Shown one piece after another: positions 8,184-16,882 of a stretch of DNA of 64,000 nt. The stretch spans positions 1,426,001-1,490,000 of the forward strand of contig NZ_CP087112.1 in NCBI RefSeq assembly GCF_025643255.1, written 5' to 3'. Numbering within the stretch: the first letter of the stretch is position 1; every line of letters starts with the position of its first letter. Origin of the DNA: Halomonas sp. 7T. GTDB taxonomy: Bacteria > Pseudomonadota > Gammaproteobacteria > Pseudomonadales > Halomonadaceae. The notes under the pieces are model-generated. The model made no database searches. It was not told where the DNA came from and saw nothing but the letters and a program-made list of their open reading frames with translations. A program made the position numbers and the translations under genes.

Positions 8184-9334
8184 TAGGACGCCTCCCGCAC
8201 CATATTCCGGGCAATCACCAGCTGCTGAATTTGCGTCGTCCCTTCGTAAATGCGGAACAAACGCACATCGCGGTAAAAGCGCTCAACGGCGTATTCCGAC
8301 ATATAGCCCGCACCACCGTGCACCTGGACAGCGCGGTCGGCTACGCGACCCACCATTTCCGCACAGAACAGCTTGCAGCAGGAGGCCAGTGTAGAAACGT
8401 TTTCGCCATCATCTTTACGGCGCGCAGCGTCCATTACCATGGTTTTACCTGCGTAGGCCTCGGTTTTGCTATCCGCCAGCATCGCTTGAATCAACTGATG
8501 CTCTGCCAAAGGCGCGCCAAACTGCTTACGCTCCATGGTGTAGCGCAACGACTCTTCGACTAAGCGTTCGGCCACGCCCACACACACGGCAGAGATATGC
8601 AGGCGCCCACGATCAAGCACCTTCATGGCGGTTTTAAAGCCTTGGCCCTCTTTGCCGCCAATGATGTTTTCAGCGGGCACACGACAGTTATCAAAGATGA
8701 TGTCGCAGGTATGCGCACCCTTTTGGCCCATCTTATTATCCGCCGGGCCGCGAATAAGACCCGGCGTATTACCCTCAACAATAAAGGCAGAGATACCGCC
8801 AGCGCCTTTGTTGTCCGGGTTTGTGCGCGCCATCACGGTAAACAGGTCTGCTTCCGGGCCGTTGGTGATATAGCGCTTGGTGCCGTTCAAAATATAGTGA
8901 TCACCATCGCGCACGGCGGTAGTACGCAGGCTGGCGGCATCAGAGCCTGAATCCGGCTCGGTTAAGCAGAAAGAGCTGAGAATTTCCCCGGTAGCTAGGC
9001 GCGGCACGTATTTGGCTTTCTGCTCTTCGGTGCCATCAATCAAAATCCCCTGGGCACCGATGCCGTTATTGGTGCCGAATACTGAGCGGAACGCGGGAGA
9101 CGTTTTGCCAATTTCCATGGCTATCAGGGCTTCTTCTTCCATGGTGAGCCCTAAACCACCGTACTCCTCAGGAATCGATAGCCCGAACAGCCCCATCTCC
9201 TTCATTTCTGACAGAATTTCGGCAGGTACTGCGTCCTCTTCGGCCAGCCGCGCCTCGTTGGGAATTAAGCGCTCCCGGACAAAGCGGGCAATGGTATCAA
9301 CCAACTGATTCAGCAGTTCGGGATCACGGATCAT
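8183..9334 (-). CDS. Acyl-CoA dehydrogenase
   Basis: A 383-residue flavoprotein with all family landmarks: CLTEPDSGSDAASL for FAD and substrate binding, RKQFG, VQVHGGAGY, and the catalytic glutamate Glu364 in YEGTT near the C-terminus. It oxidises an acyl-CoA to the enoyl-CoA and passes electrons to ETF. I chose ATG 9334, which follows AGGAG by 5 bases, over a longer upstream reading to 9400 that crosses the divergent promoter region. It is the first gene of the dehydrogenase-ligase-thioesterase-membrane protein operon. It differs in ending from the dehydrogenase at the window start, so the two probably act on different intermediates. Confidence 0.94.
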   Translation of the reverse strand: MIRDPELLNQLVDTIARFVRERLIPNEARLAEEDAVPAEILSEMKEMGLFGLSIPEEYGGLGLTMEEEALIAMEIGKTSPAFRSVFGTNNGIGAQGILIDGTEEQKAKYVPRLATGEILSSFCLTEPDSGSDAASLRTTAVRDGDHYILNGTKRYITNGPEADLFTVMARTNPDNKGAGGISAFIVEGNTPGLIRGPADNKMGQKGAHTCDIIFDNCRVPAENIIGGKEGQGFKTAMKVLDRGRLHISAVCVGVAERLVEESLRYTMERKQFGAPLAEHQLIQAMLADSKTEAYAGKTMVMDAARRKDDGENVSTLASCCKLFCAEMVGRVADRAVQVHGGAGYMSEYAVERFYRDVRLFRIYEGTTQIQQLVIARNMVREAS

Positions 9335-9399
9335 AACGGCTCCTGGTGGCAACGATATTTTTATGGTTGGCGTTCGCGCGGGCAGTGAGCCCTGCAACA

Positions 9400-9415
9400 A
9401 TTCTGCATGGCGAAA
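9400..9415 (+). promoter_or_regulatory. Candidate operator 1 of the divergent region
   Basis: ATTCTGCATGGCGAAA. It matches the site at 9483-9498 (read on the minus strand) at 13 of 16 positions. It sits in the 193-base divergent region, 66 bases upstream of the dehydrogenase start. The nearby IclR-family gene is the natural candidate binder; this is inference. Confidence 0.45.
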
Positions 9416-9430
9416 CTGGTGTTCACTCTC

Positions 9431-9459
9431 TTGTCAGGCACTTTTGCATAGCCTAGGAT
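9431..9459 (+). promoter_or_regulatory. Candidate sigma-70 promoter for the hydroxyacyl-CoA dehydrogenase gene
   Basis: TTGTCA (9431-9436) and TAGGAT (9454-9459) are separated by exactly 17 bases and point toward the gene at 9528. A start site near 9466 would place operator 2 just downstream, where a bound repressor would block elongation. Confidence 0.45.
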
Positions 9460-9482
9460 GGCAGTCAATAAACGAAATACTA

Positions 9483-9498
9483 TTTTGCAATGCAGAAC
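9483..9498 (-). promoter_or_regulatory. Candidate operator 2 of the divergent region
   Basis: Read on the minus strand this is GTTCTGCATTGCAAAA, an almost perfect palindrome of TTCTGCA and TGCAAAA halves around a central T. It lies 30 bases before the start codon at 9528 and is the better of the two matching sites in this region. Confidence 0.5.
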
Positions 9499-9527
9499 AA
9501 AAACGCTAGCAGCGAGGATTTTGACCT

Positions 9528-11060
9528 ATGTCTAACGACGCAGTCGCCCATTCGTTCCACACTCTTGGCATTGTCGGTACAGGTGCCATGGGTAGAGGGA
9601 TTGCCCAGCTCGCCGCGCAGGCGGGCCTAAACGTCATGCTCTTTGATGTTAAAGAAGGCGCGGTGGCGGAAGCGAAAGCCTTTATTCATGGGTTATGGCA
9701 GCGCAGCGCCGACAAGCAGCGTATTACTCAAGCCCAAGCCGAGCAGTACGGCGAGCGACTGATCGAAGCCCGCGACCTCGCCGCCCTCTCCCCCTGCGAT
9801 ATAGTGGTTGAAGCGATTATCGAGAAGCTGGAAGTCAAACAGGGGCTGTTCAGTGATTTAGAGGGCATTGTTCGCCAGGATGCCGTGCTCGCCACCAACA
9901 CCTCCTCGCTGTCTGTGACCGCCATTGCTGCGGCCTGCCAGTACCCTGAGCGGGTGATTGGCTTTCACTTCTTCAATCCCGTCCCGCTCATGAAGATAGT
10001 GGAAGTGATTCCAGGTCTGCGCACCACTGACGCTATCACCCAACGTGTAAACGCCCTGGGCACTGCCATGGGCCACTTTACCGCCCAAGCCACCGACACC
10101 CCTGGCTTTCTGGTGAATCATGCTGGACGCGCCTTTGGCACCGAAGCGCTGCGTATTCTGAGCGAGAGCGTGGCCGACCCTGCTACCATTGACCGCATCA
10201 TGGTGGATCAAGGCGGCTTCCGGATGGGCCCGTTCACCCTGCTAGATTTAACCGGCCTGGATGTTTCTCATGCGGTGATGGAGTCGGTGTATCACCAATA
10301 TTACGAAGAGCCGCGCTTTCGACCCTCACCGCTGACTCGCCAGCGGCTCTCAGCGGGGCTGCTAGGGCGCAAAACCGGTGAAGGCTTCTACCGCTACGTG
10401 GATGGCCAACAGCAGATGCCAGAGGAGCCAAGCATTAACGCCGCAACTCCTTGCCCGGTGTGGATCAGCCAGGACGACCCAGAGAGCGCCGCCGCACTTG
10501 CCGAGCTGGTCAACGCGGCAGGCTGGCCGCTTGAACGTGGTGAATACCCATCCGCCGAGGCGCTTTGCCTGCTGACACCGCTGGGCGAAGACACCACCCA
10601 ATGCGCCCTGCGCCAAGGCTTAAACGCCGAGCAGTGTGTCGCGGTGGATATGCTGGCGGGGCTGGATAAGCGCCGTAGCCTGATGACTTCCCCCATTACC
10701 CGATCGGATCTGATTAATGCGGCCACCTGCCTGCTCAATGCTGACGGCACCCCCGTCAGTACGCTTAAAGACAGCAGCGGCTTTGTAATGCAGCGGGTGG
10801 TGGCGTGCATCGTCAATGTTGGCGCAGATATCGCTCAGCAAGGCGTCGCAGCCCCCGCCACCATTGATCGTGCGGTAGAGCTTGGCCTGGGCTACCCGTT
10901 TGGCCCCCTGCGCATGGGCGAGCACTACGGCGCTTTACGGATCATGACCATTCTAAACAACCTGCTGGATGCCACCGGCGACCCTCGCTACCGCCCCAGC
11001 CCATGGCTGCGCCGCCGCGCCGCGCTGGGTATGCCCCTCACTGACGGGCCAACGGGCTGA
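9528..11060 (+). CDS. 3-hydroxyacyl-CoA dehydrogenase, PaaH-like with duplicated C-terminal domain
   Basis: A 510-residue NAD-dependent dehydrogenase. The N-terminal Rossmann motif is IVGTGAMGRGIAQ (about 15-27), followed by the family signature IGFHFFNPVPLMKIVEVIPG (about 145-164). Two 3-hydroxyacyl-CoA dehydrogenase C-terminal domains follow, one near 185-290 (NHAGRAFGTEAL, GPFTLLDLTGLD) and one near 410-500 (VGADIAQQGVA, PFGPLRMGEHYG). This two-copy layout is typical of PaaH/PaaC-type enzymes of about 500 residues. It oxidises a 3-hydroxyacyl-CoA to the 3-oxoacyl-CoA used by the thiolase encoded next. It is transcribed divergently from the ligase operon. Confidence 0.93.
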   Translation: MSNDAVAHSFHTLGIVGTGAMGRGIAQLAAQAGLNVMLFDVKEGAVAEAKAFIHGLWQRSADKQRITQAQAEQYGERLIEARDLAALSPCDIVVEAIIEKLEVKQGLFSDLEGIVRQDAVLATNTSSLSVTAIAAACQYPERVIGFHFFNPVPLMKIVEVIPGLRTTDAITQRVNALGTAMGHFTAQATDTPGFLVNHAGRAFGTEALRILSESVADPATIDRIMVDQGGFRMGPFTLLDLTGLDVSHAVMESVYHQYYEEPRFRPSPLTRQRLSAGLLGRKTGEGFYRYVDGQQQMPEEPSINAATPCPVWISQDDPESAAALAELVNAAGWPLERGEYPSAEALCLLTPLGEDTTQCALRQGLNAEQCVAVDMLAGLDKRRSLMTSPITRSDLINAATCLLNADGTPVSTLKDSSGFVMQRVVACIVNVGADIAQQGVAAPATIDRAVELGLGYPFGPLRMGEHYGALRIMTILNNLLDATGDPRYRPSPWLRRRAALGMPLTDGPTG

Positions 11061-11104
11061 CGCCTCAGGCTCCAAGACGGCTTACACAAACAAGGAGAAT
11101 AATC

Positions 11105-12316
11105 ATGCAAGACGCCTATATTTACGACGGATTACGCACCCCTTTTGGTCGCCATGGCGGCAGCCTAGCGGCCATTCGCCCAGATGAGCTGCTGGGCTTA
11201 ACGTTAAAGGCGCTGGTGGCACGCAATCCGTTTGCACCAGAAAGTTATGAAGAGGTGCTGGCAGGCTGTACTAACCAAGCGGGAGAAGATTCCCGTAACG
11301 TGGCCCGTCACGGGGCGCTGCTGGCGGGCCTGCCCATTGAGGTCGCGGGCCAAACCGTCAACCGCCTGTGCGGCAGTGGCTTAGCCGCGATGATGGATGC
11401 CGCCCGTGCCGCTCGCTTAGGCGAAGGCGAGCTATTTTTGGCCGGCGGCGTGGAGTCTATGTCCCGCGCGCCCTACGTATTAGGCAAAGCTGACTCCCCT
11501 TACGCTCGCAATCAGCCGATGTTTGATACCGTGATTGGCTCACGCTTTCCGAACCCGTGGATTGCCAAGGAGTACGGTAGCCACAGCATGCCGGAAACCG
11601 CCGACAACATTGCCCACGACCTAAACATTGGCCGCGAAGCCAGCGACGCCTTTGCCGCCCGCTCACAGGCACGCTATGCCAAAGCGCTGGCAAACGGCTT
11701 CTATGAAGGCGAAATGTTTGGGGTAGAAGTGCCTCAAGGGCGCAAACAGCCGCCGCTGTTGGTAGATAAAGACGAGCACCCCCGCGCTGAAAGCACCGAG
11801 GAGAAACTGGCCAAACTCGGCGCGCTATTCGAAGGCGGTGTCGTGACCGCAGGCAACGCCTCTGGATTAAACGACGGTGCTGCCGCGCTGATTGTAGGTA
11901 CGCGTGCAGCAGGTGAGCGCGCTGGACTTGCCCCCCGCGCGCGTATTGTCGCCAGCGCCGTGGCTGGCGTTGCCCCCCGCGTGATGGGCCTGGGCCCGGT
12001 ACCCGCCTCGCAAAAAGCGCTGGCTCGGGCTGGTCTTTCGCTTGAACAGATGGACGTGATTGAAATCAACGAAGCCTTTGCCGTTCAGGTGTTGGGCTGC
12101 GTTCAACAGTTAGGACTATCAGCCGATGATCCACGCCTGAACGCTAACGGCGGCGCAATTGCCATCGGCCACCCGCTGGGTGCCTCTGGGGCGCGCTTGG
12201 CTCTCACTGCGCTGCGCCAGCTAGAAGCCACCAGTGGCCGCTATGCGCTGGTCACCATGTGCATTGGCGTTGGCCAAGGCATTGCGACCATTATTGAGCG
12301 CCTAGACAACACTTAA
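11105..12316 (+). CDS. Acetyl-CoA acyltransferase (thiolase), PcaF/PaaJ-like
   Basis: A 403-residue degradative thiolase. The nucleophile is Cys89 in NRLCGSG; His356 in IAIGHPLGASGAR and Cys386 in TMCIGVGQG complete the active site. The start follows a clear AAGGAG. Overall it looks like beta-ketoadipyl-CoA thiolases (PcaF, PaaJ). It would cleave 3-oxoacyl-CoA with CoA to acetyl-CoA and a shorter acyl-CoA. It lies 44 bases after the hydroxyacyl-CoA dehydrogenase, most likely in one transcript, and is followed by the IclR regulator. True beta-ketoadipate use is unproven, because no ring-cleavage genes are in the window. Confidence 0.93.
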   Translation: MQDAYIYDGLRTPFGRHGGSLAAIRPDELLGLTLKALVARNPFAPESYEEVLAGCTNQAGEDSRNVARHGALLAGLPIEVAGQTVNRLCGSGLAAMMDAARAARLGEGELFLAGGVESMSRAPYVLGKADSPYARNQPMFDTVIGSRFPNPWIAKEYGSHSMPETADNIAHDLNIGREASDAFAARSQARYAKALANGFYEGEMFGVEVPQGRKQPPLLVDKDEHPRAESTEEKLAKLGALFEGGVVTAGNASGLNDGAAALIVGTRAAGERAGLAPRARIVASAVAGVAPRVMGLGPVPASQKALARAGLSLEQMDVIEINEAFAVQVLGCVQQLGLSADDPRLNANGGAIAIGHPLGASGARLALTALRQLEATSGRYALVTMCIGVGQGIATIIERLDNT

Positions 12317-12451
12317 ACACGCGCCAACCTTGCGGCGCTTGCGTGCAGCGCCGTAGTTCAAGCGTTAGCCAGCTCTACAATAGCGCTTTACAATAGCCAA
12401 GCGCAGATATGCGATACTTATCACTCAATGTTTGATTAGCCGAGACGCTTG

Positions 12452-13273
12452 ATGGAACCAACCGACGCCGCTGCTGATGAGCCGCAATCACCTGAAAAAG
12501 ATCGCAACTTTGTCACCGCTCTCGCCCGTGGGTTAGAACTACTCCGTGCCTTTGGTACGGGTGAGGAGTACCTGGGTAATGCAGAGCTCTCTAATCGCAC
12601 CCATATCCCGCGCCCCACGGTGTCCCGGCTCACCTATACGCTGACCCAATTAGGCTATTTACAGCACAACCGCCACTTAGAGAAATACCGTTTAGGGCCG
12701 GGAGTGCTAGCACTGGGTTACCGCTTTCTGGCTAACATGGGGATACGCGAGGTTGCACGCCCCCATTTACAGCACTTTGCTGATGCCACCGATTGCAATG
12801 TCAGCTTGGGCGGTGCCGATCGCAGCGACATGGTGTACCTGGAAACCTGCCACGGTCATGGCCCGCTGATTATTCGCCTGGATGTGGGTTCTCGCCTTCC
12901 CATCGCCACATCGGCGATTGGCCGCGCTTGGCTGTGCGGCCTATCCGGCGAGCGCCGTCAACAGGTAATGCAAGAGCTAGCCGCGTTTCATGGCAGCGAC
13001 TGGCCACGCCTTCATGCTGGCATCGAGCAGGGCCTGCGCGACTATGCTGAGTACGGATTTTGCCTCTCTGAGCAGGATTGGCAGCGGGATATCAGCGCGG
13101 TAGCGATGCCGCTTATTTTAGAAGATGGCGCAGAAGTCATGGCCATCAACTGCGGGGGTTCCAGCCTACGCTTGGATCACGATCGCCTGGTCAATAATCT
13201 GGGACCACGCCTTAAAGAAGTAGCGGCAAAAATTAAGCAGGAATTAGCGCCTAAATATCGCGCATCGCGTTAA
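12452..13273 (+). CDS. IclR-family transcriptional regulator
   Basis: A 273-residue regulator with an N-terminal winged helix-turn-helix (about 20-85, with NAELSNRTHIPRPTVSRLTY as the recognition region) and the IclR effector-binding domain (about 90-260, with GSRLPIATSAIGRAWL and GFCLSEQDW). The ATG at 12452 is preferred over a TTG one codon earlier; no strong ribosome binding site is visible. The family includes PcaR, PcaU and PobR, which control aromatic and beta-ketoadipate pathways. Its place after the thiolase suggests it controls this island. A 9-base sequence, TACAATAGC, is repeated at 12376 and 12389 just upstream and could bear on its own expression. Confidence 0.92.
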   Translation: MEPTDAAADEPQSPEKDRNFVTALARGLELLRAFGTGEEYLGNAELSNRTHIPRPTVSRLTYTLTQLGYLQHNRHLEKYRLGPGVLALGYRFLANMGIREVARPHLQHFADATDCNVSLGGADRSDMVYLETCHGHGPLIIRLDVGSRLPIATSAIGRAWLCGLSGERRQQVMQELAAFHGSDWPRLHAGIEQGLRDYAEYGFCLSEQDWQRDISAVAMPLILEDGAEVMAINCGGSSLRLDHDRLVNNLGPRLKEVAAKIKQELAPKYRASR

Positions 13274-13356
13274 GTTGCTGCGAGGGCACTTTCACTAACG
13301 CTCGTTTGACTGCATCATGGGCCTTCATTGTCACTAGAAGGCAACGAGGAGCAGGG

Positions 13357-14469
13357 ATGCCAAACGAGTGGATCACTCAAAAGAATGGCCGCATATCGCT
13401 ACATGGCGAATGGACGCTGCGCCATTATTCAGCGCTTAAGCGCGTGGTAACACAACAAGATGATTTCAATGCTGTTTCAGTGGCGCTTCCAGGTTTTGAA
13501 GCGTTAGATACCGCAGGAGCAGCGCTCATTGTTGACCTGCTAGGCGTTGAGAAAGCCAAGCAGGCGCACGAATGGGCCAGCGATCTACCCCTTGCCCAGC
13601 AAGCGTTGCTGATGCGCATCGCGGAGGCCATGGAAGCGCCTTTGGATGTTCAGACTCAGCCGAAAAATCGCATTACTGAAGCGCTGGCCGCCACTGGTCG
13701 ACAAGTGCTTGGGCTATGGTCTCAGCAACGCCAATTGCTAGCGTTTATTGGTTTAGTGCTGGCCACGTTTTTTTCGTTACTGCTACGCCCTCGCCGCTGG
13801 CGCTTTACCGCCATGGTGGCCCATATACAACAAAGCGGCCTAAACGCGGTGCCTATCGTTGCGCTACTCACCTTTATGGTGGGTGCCGTCGTCGCTTTTC
13901 TGGGTGCCACAGTGCTTGCGGACTTTGGCGCCACCGTCTATACAATCGACTTAGTTGCATTCTCGTTTCTGCGTGAGTTTGGTGTTCTGCTGGCCGCTAT
14001 TTTGCTCGCTGGCCGCACCGCAAGTGCATTTACGGCCCAGTTGGGTGCCATGAAGTCCAACGAAGAAATCGACGCCCTTCAAGCTCAAGGCCTAGACCCT
14101 ATTGAGCTGCTCGTGCTTCCCCGTGTTATGGCAATGCTTATCAGCCTGCCACTCTTAGCCTTTGTGGGCATGCTCAGCGGCTTAGTGGGCGGCGCTGTCG
14201 TAGCCGCCCTCTCGCTGGATATTTCGGTCAGTCAGTTTATTACCACATTACAAAAAGATGTCTCCGTCACGCATTTCCTCGTCGGTTTGAGCAAAGCGCC
14301 GGTGTTTGCCTTTGTGATTGCGGTGATTGGCTGCCTGGAAGGCTTTAAAGTCAGCGGCAGCGCCCAGTCGGTGGGCGCTCATACTACCTCAAGCGTTGTG
14401 CAATCGATTTTTATGGTGATATTGATTGATGCAATGGCAGCACTGTTCTTTATGGAGATGGGCTGGTGA
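13357..14469 (+). CDS. MlaE-type ABC permease with N-terminal STAS domain
   Basis: A 370-residue inner-membrane permease. Residues about 1-100 form a STAS-like domain with LDTAGAALIVDLL, corresponding to MlaB. The rest is the MlaE domain with five or so membrane segments and the family segment SFLREFGVLLAAILLAGRTA. I chose ATG 13357 because GAGGAG lies 6 bases upstream; the earlier in-frame ATG at 13306 lacks one. It begins a four-gene Mla-like lipid transporter operon, here with MlaB and MlaE fused. Such systems move phospholipids or hydrophobic compounds between inner and outer membranes; the direction here is unknown. Confidence 0.92.
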   Translation: MPNEWITQKNGRISLHGEWTLRHYSALKRVVTQQDDFNAVSVALPGFEALDTAGAALIVDLLGVEKAKQAHEWASDLPLAQQALLMRIAEAMEAPLDVQTQPKNRITEALAATGRQVLGLWSQQRQLLAFIGLVLATFFSLLLRPRRWRFTAMVAHIQQSGLNAVPIVALLTFMVGAVVAFLGATVLADFGATVYTIDLVAFSFLREFGVLLAAILLAGRTASAFTAQLGAMKSNEEIDALQAQGLDPIELLVLPRVMAMLISLPLLAFVGMLSGLVGGAVVAALSLDISVSQFITTLQKDVSVTHFLVGLSKAPVFAFVIAVIGCLEGFKVSGSAQSVGAHTTSSVVQSIFMVILIDAMAALFFMEMGW

Positions 14470-15269
14470 CACTTCCTGAAACGTCTTTGCAGCCAAAACA
14501 AAGTGACCCAGTCATTCGAGTACGCGGATTAGTAAACCGCTTTGGCGACCACACTGTCCACGAAGACCTCGACTTTACGCTTGAACGTGGGGAGATTTTG
14601 GGTGTCGTGGGCGGGTCAGGAACGGGGAAATCGGTGCTGCTACGCAGCATTGTTGGTCTAAAGCGGCCCAATGGCGGCACTATTGAAGTGCTTGGGACAC
14701 GCTTAAATAACCTAAGCGAAGAGCAACGCAGCCAAGTAGAACGTCGATTTGGCGTACTGTTCCAACGCGGAGCGCTGTTTAGCTCATTAAACTTGCAGGA
14801 AAACATTGCCTTACCACTAATTGAACACGCCAAGCTTTCCCGCGAGGATGCTGAGTATTTAGCTCGGCTCAAACTTTCGCTGGTGGGGCTTTCACCTAAA
14901 ACGGCGCTGCAATTTCCTGAGTCGCTTTCTGGTGGGATGATAAAGCGTGCTGCCTTGGCCCGCGCCCTCGCGCTAGACCCTGACATTCTCTTTCTCGATG
15001 AGCCAACCGCGGGTCTTGATCCTATTGGTGCAGCCGCCTTCGACGAGCTATTAGTGACGCTGCGCGATGCATTGGGCTTTAGCGTTTTTCTAGTCACCCA
15101 TGACTTGGATACGCTCTACGCTGCCTGCGACCGTGTCGCGGTTCTTTCGCAAAAAAAGGTGCTTGTCGCTGACACGCTCGGCCGCGTCGCTACATATGAC
15201 GATGAGTGGATACAAGACTATTTTCAAGGCCCCAGGGGCAGAGCGGCACAAAACGCTCTTCAACAGTAG
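14466..15269 (+). CDS. MlaF-type ABC transporter ATPase
   Basis: A 267-residue nucleotide-binding subunit. Walker A is GGSGTGKSVLL (about 45-55), the signature is SGGMIKRAALARAL, and Walker B is ILFLDEPTAGLDP. The GTG start overlaps the permease stop (GTGA), giving translational coupling. SGGMIKR rather than SGGQ is characteristic of MCE-associated ATPases of the Ttg2A/MlaF group. It powers the STAS-MlaE permease encoded before it, and the C-terminus is of normal length. The MCE protein gene starts 39 bases later in the same operon. Confidence 0.95.
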   Translation: MTLPETSLQPKQSDPVIRVRGLVNRFGDHTVHEDLDFTLERGEILGVVGGSGTGKSVLLRSIVGLKRPNGGTIEVLGTRLNNLSEEQRSQVERRFGVLFQRGALFSSLNLQENIALPLIEHAKLSREDAEYLARLKLSLVGLSPKTALQFPESLSGGMIKRAALARALALDPDILFLDEPTAGLDPIGAAAFDELLVTLRDALGFSVFLVTHDLDTLYAACDRVAVLSQKKVLVADTLGRVATYDDEWIQDYFQGPRGRAAQNALQQ

Positions 15270-15308
15270 CTCATCAACAGTGCCTCATTAACAACAGGAG
15301 TAACGCAG

Positions 15309-16250
15309 ATGGAAACGCGTGCCCATCATATTTTGATTGGACTTTTCACTCTCCTTACGGGTGCGGGTGCCCTGCTATTTGCGCTATGGATGAGCTATGC
15401 AGCGGGTGAGCGGGATTATCAACCCTATCGCATTCTATTTGAGCGCAGTGTCAGCGGCCTCTCTGTGGGGAGCAGAGTCCAATATAACGGTATCGAAGTT
15501 GGCGATGTGACCGGCTTACAACTAAACCCTAACGATCCTCGTCAGGTCATTGCAGCGATACGTGTCTATGAAGATACCCCTGTTAAAATGGATACGCGGG
15601 CCAAACTCGCTTTTGCCAATATTACCGGCAGTATGTCGGTGCAACTGCATGGTGGCACCCCTGAAAGCCCCCGCTTAGTTGATCAGATGAGTGATGAGGT
15701 CCCTTTTATTCGCGCCGACCCCTCGCCCATCGCCACGCTATTTGACGAAGGCGAAGAGATGATTGAGAACATCAATTCGATTCTGCAAAACGTCAACGCA
15801 CTTTTCGATGATAGCAATCGCGAACAGGCTGGCAATATCCTCGCGAATATTGCGCAAATCACCGACATGATCGCCTCACAGCAGGCGGTACTTGACGAAA
15901 ATATGGCGCTGTTTGGCGATGTATCCCGCCAAGCCACCTCCACTCTGGCCAGCATTGACGCGCTTAGCCAGGAAGCGGCACAGTTACTGCGCGACGATGG
16001 CAAAATGGTCATGGCGAGCGCTGCTAGCGCCAGCGACGATGTCGCCAGTGCCGCACAGCGCATTGAGCAGCTGGTCAATGACAATGCCGGAGCCGTAGAG
16101 CGCACCTTGCAGGGGACACGGGATATCGCCCCCGCCCTGTCAGCGTTGCGCTCTGCGCTGAATTCACTGGATCGTATTACTCGCCAACTGGAAGAGAGCC
16201 CCCGAGACTTTCTCCTAGGTCGTGATCAGGTAGAGGAGTTCCGCCCATGA
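15309..16250 (+). CDS. MlaD-like MCE-domain protein
   Basis: A 313-residue protein with one N-terminal membrane anchor (about 8-30) and an MCE domain at about 38-115 (FERSVSGLSVGSRVQYNGIE, TRAKLAFANITGSM). A long, mostly helical, alanine- and serine-rich periplasmic tail of about 190 residues follows, as in MCE proteins that form tunnels or coiled coils. The start follows AGGAG by 8 bases. It would bind lipid substrate in the periplasm and work with the preceding permease and ATPase. The tail is longer than in E. coli MlaD, which is about 180 residues in total. Confidence 0.92.
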   Translation: METRAHHILIGLFTLLTGAGALLFALWMSYAAGERDYQPYRILFERSVSGLSVGSRVQYNGIEVGDVTGLQLNPNDPRQVIAAIRVYEDTPVKMDTRAKLAFANITGSMSVQLHGGTPESPRLVDQMSDEVPFIRADPSPIATLFDEGEEMIENINSILQNVNALFDDSNREQAGNILANIAQITDMIASQQAVLDENMALFGDVSRQATSTLASIDALSQEAAQLLRDDGKMVMASAASASDDVASAAQRIEQLVNDNAGAVERTLQGTRDIAPALSALRSALNSLDRITRQLEESPRDFLLGRDQVEEFRP

Positions 16251-16864
16251 GCTTTCCCCAATCCCTTAACGTTGCCGCACTAACAGCTATTTTGCTATCG
16301 CTTGGTGGCTGCTCAATACTGCCTGAAAGCGAGCCTTCAACACTCTACCGGCTGCCAGCTTCTACGCCCGCAACAATGCCAGAGACAGCGTCGCCAGCAC
16401 TGCCTATACGGCTTGGGGTGGCCACGCCTGAAGCGGGTCATTTACTAAGCAGCAATCGCATTGTGGTATACCCGGAACGCAACGTGGTCAATGTTTACGA
16501 AGGTTCACGCTGGCACGAAGATGCGCCTGATATGCTGCGAGCACGGCTGATCGCTGGTTTACAACAACGCCAGCTGTTTACGAGCGTAGGCAGTGACCGC
16601 CTTCCCAATGATCTACTGCTACTCAGTGAACTGCGCCATTTTCAGAGTGAGTACGACACCAACCCGCCCACTGTAAAACTGCAGCTAGATGTTCAGCTTG
16701 TTGGCGATCAAGACCCTCGTCGTATCAAAGCCACCAGTTTTTCAACCCGTGCCCAGGCCAGCAGCGTTGAAATAGCGGATGTGGTGGATGCCTTTGGCGA
16801 GGCAAGCGATGTGCTCACCGAACAGCTGGCGACATGGCTTGTCGAGCAAGCGCCTGATTTGTGA
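16247..16864 (+). CDS. ABC-type transport auxiliary lipoprotein
   Basis: A 205-residue predicted lipoprotein. The signal peptide ends in the lipobox LGGC (cysteine at about 22), followed by a domain of the PqiC/ABC transport auxiliary family (RLGVATPEAGHLLSSNRIVVY, YEGSRWHEDAP, LRARLIAGLQQ). The start overlaps the MCE gene stop (ATGA). In related operons this lipoprotein sits at the outer membrane and helps receive or give substrate. It completes a permease-ATPase-MCE-lipoprotein set, which differs from the E. coli mla operon in having a lipoprotein of the PqiC type rather than MlaC. Confidence 0.88.
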   Translation: MSFPQSLNVAALTAILLSLGGCSILPESEPSTLYRLPASTPATMPETASPALPIRLGVATPEAGHLLSSNRIVVYPERNVVNVYEGSRWHEDAPDMLRARLIAGLQQRQLFTSVGSDRLPNDLLLLSELRHFQSEYDTNPPTVKLQLDVQLVGDQDPRRIKATSFSTRAQASSVEIADVVDAFGEASDVLTEQLATWLVEQAPDL

Positions 16865-16882
16865 AAATTTTTTTAGCACTAT

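Noticed and set aside
13321..13342. GCCTTC/GAAGGC hairpin before the STAS-MlaE gene as a terminator of the IclR gene
   Set aside because: The stem is only six bases with a ten-base loop and no T run; too weak to call.
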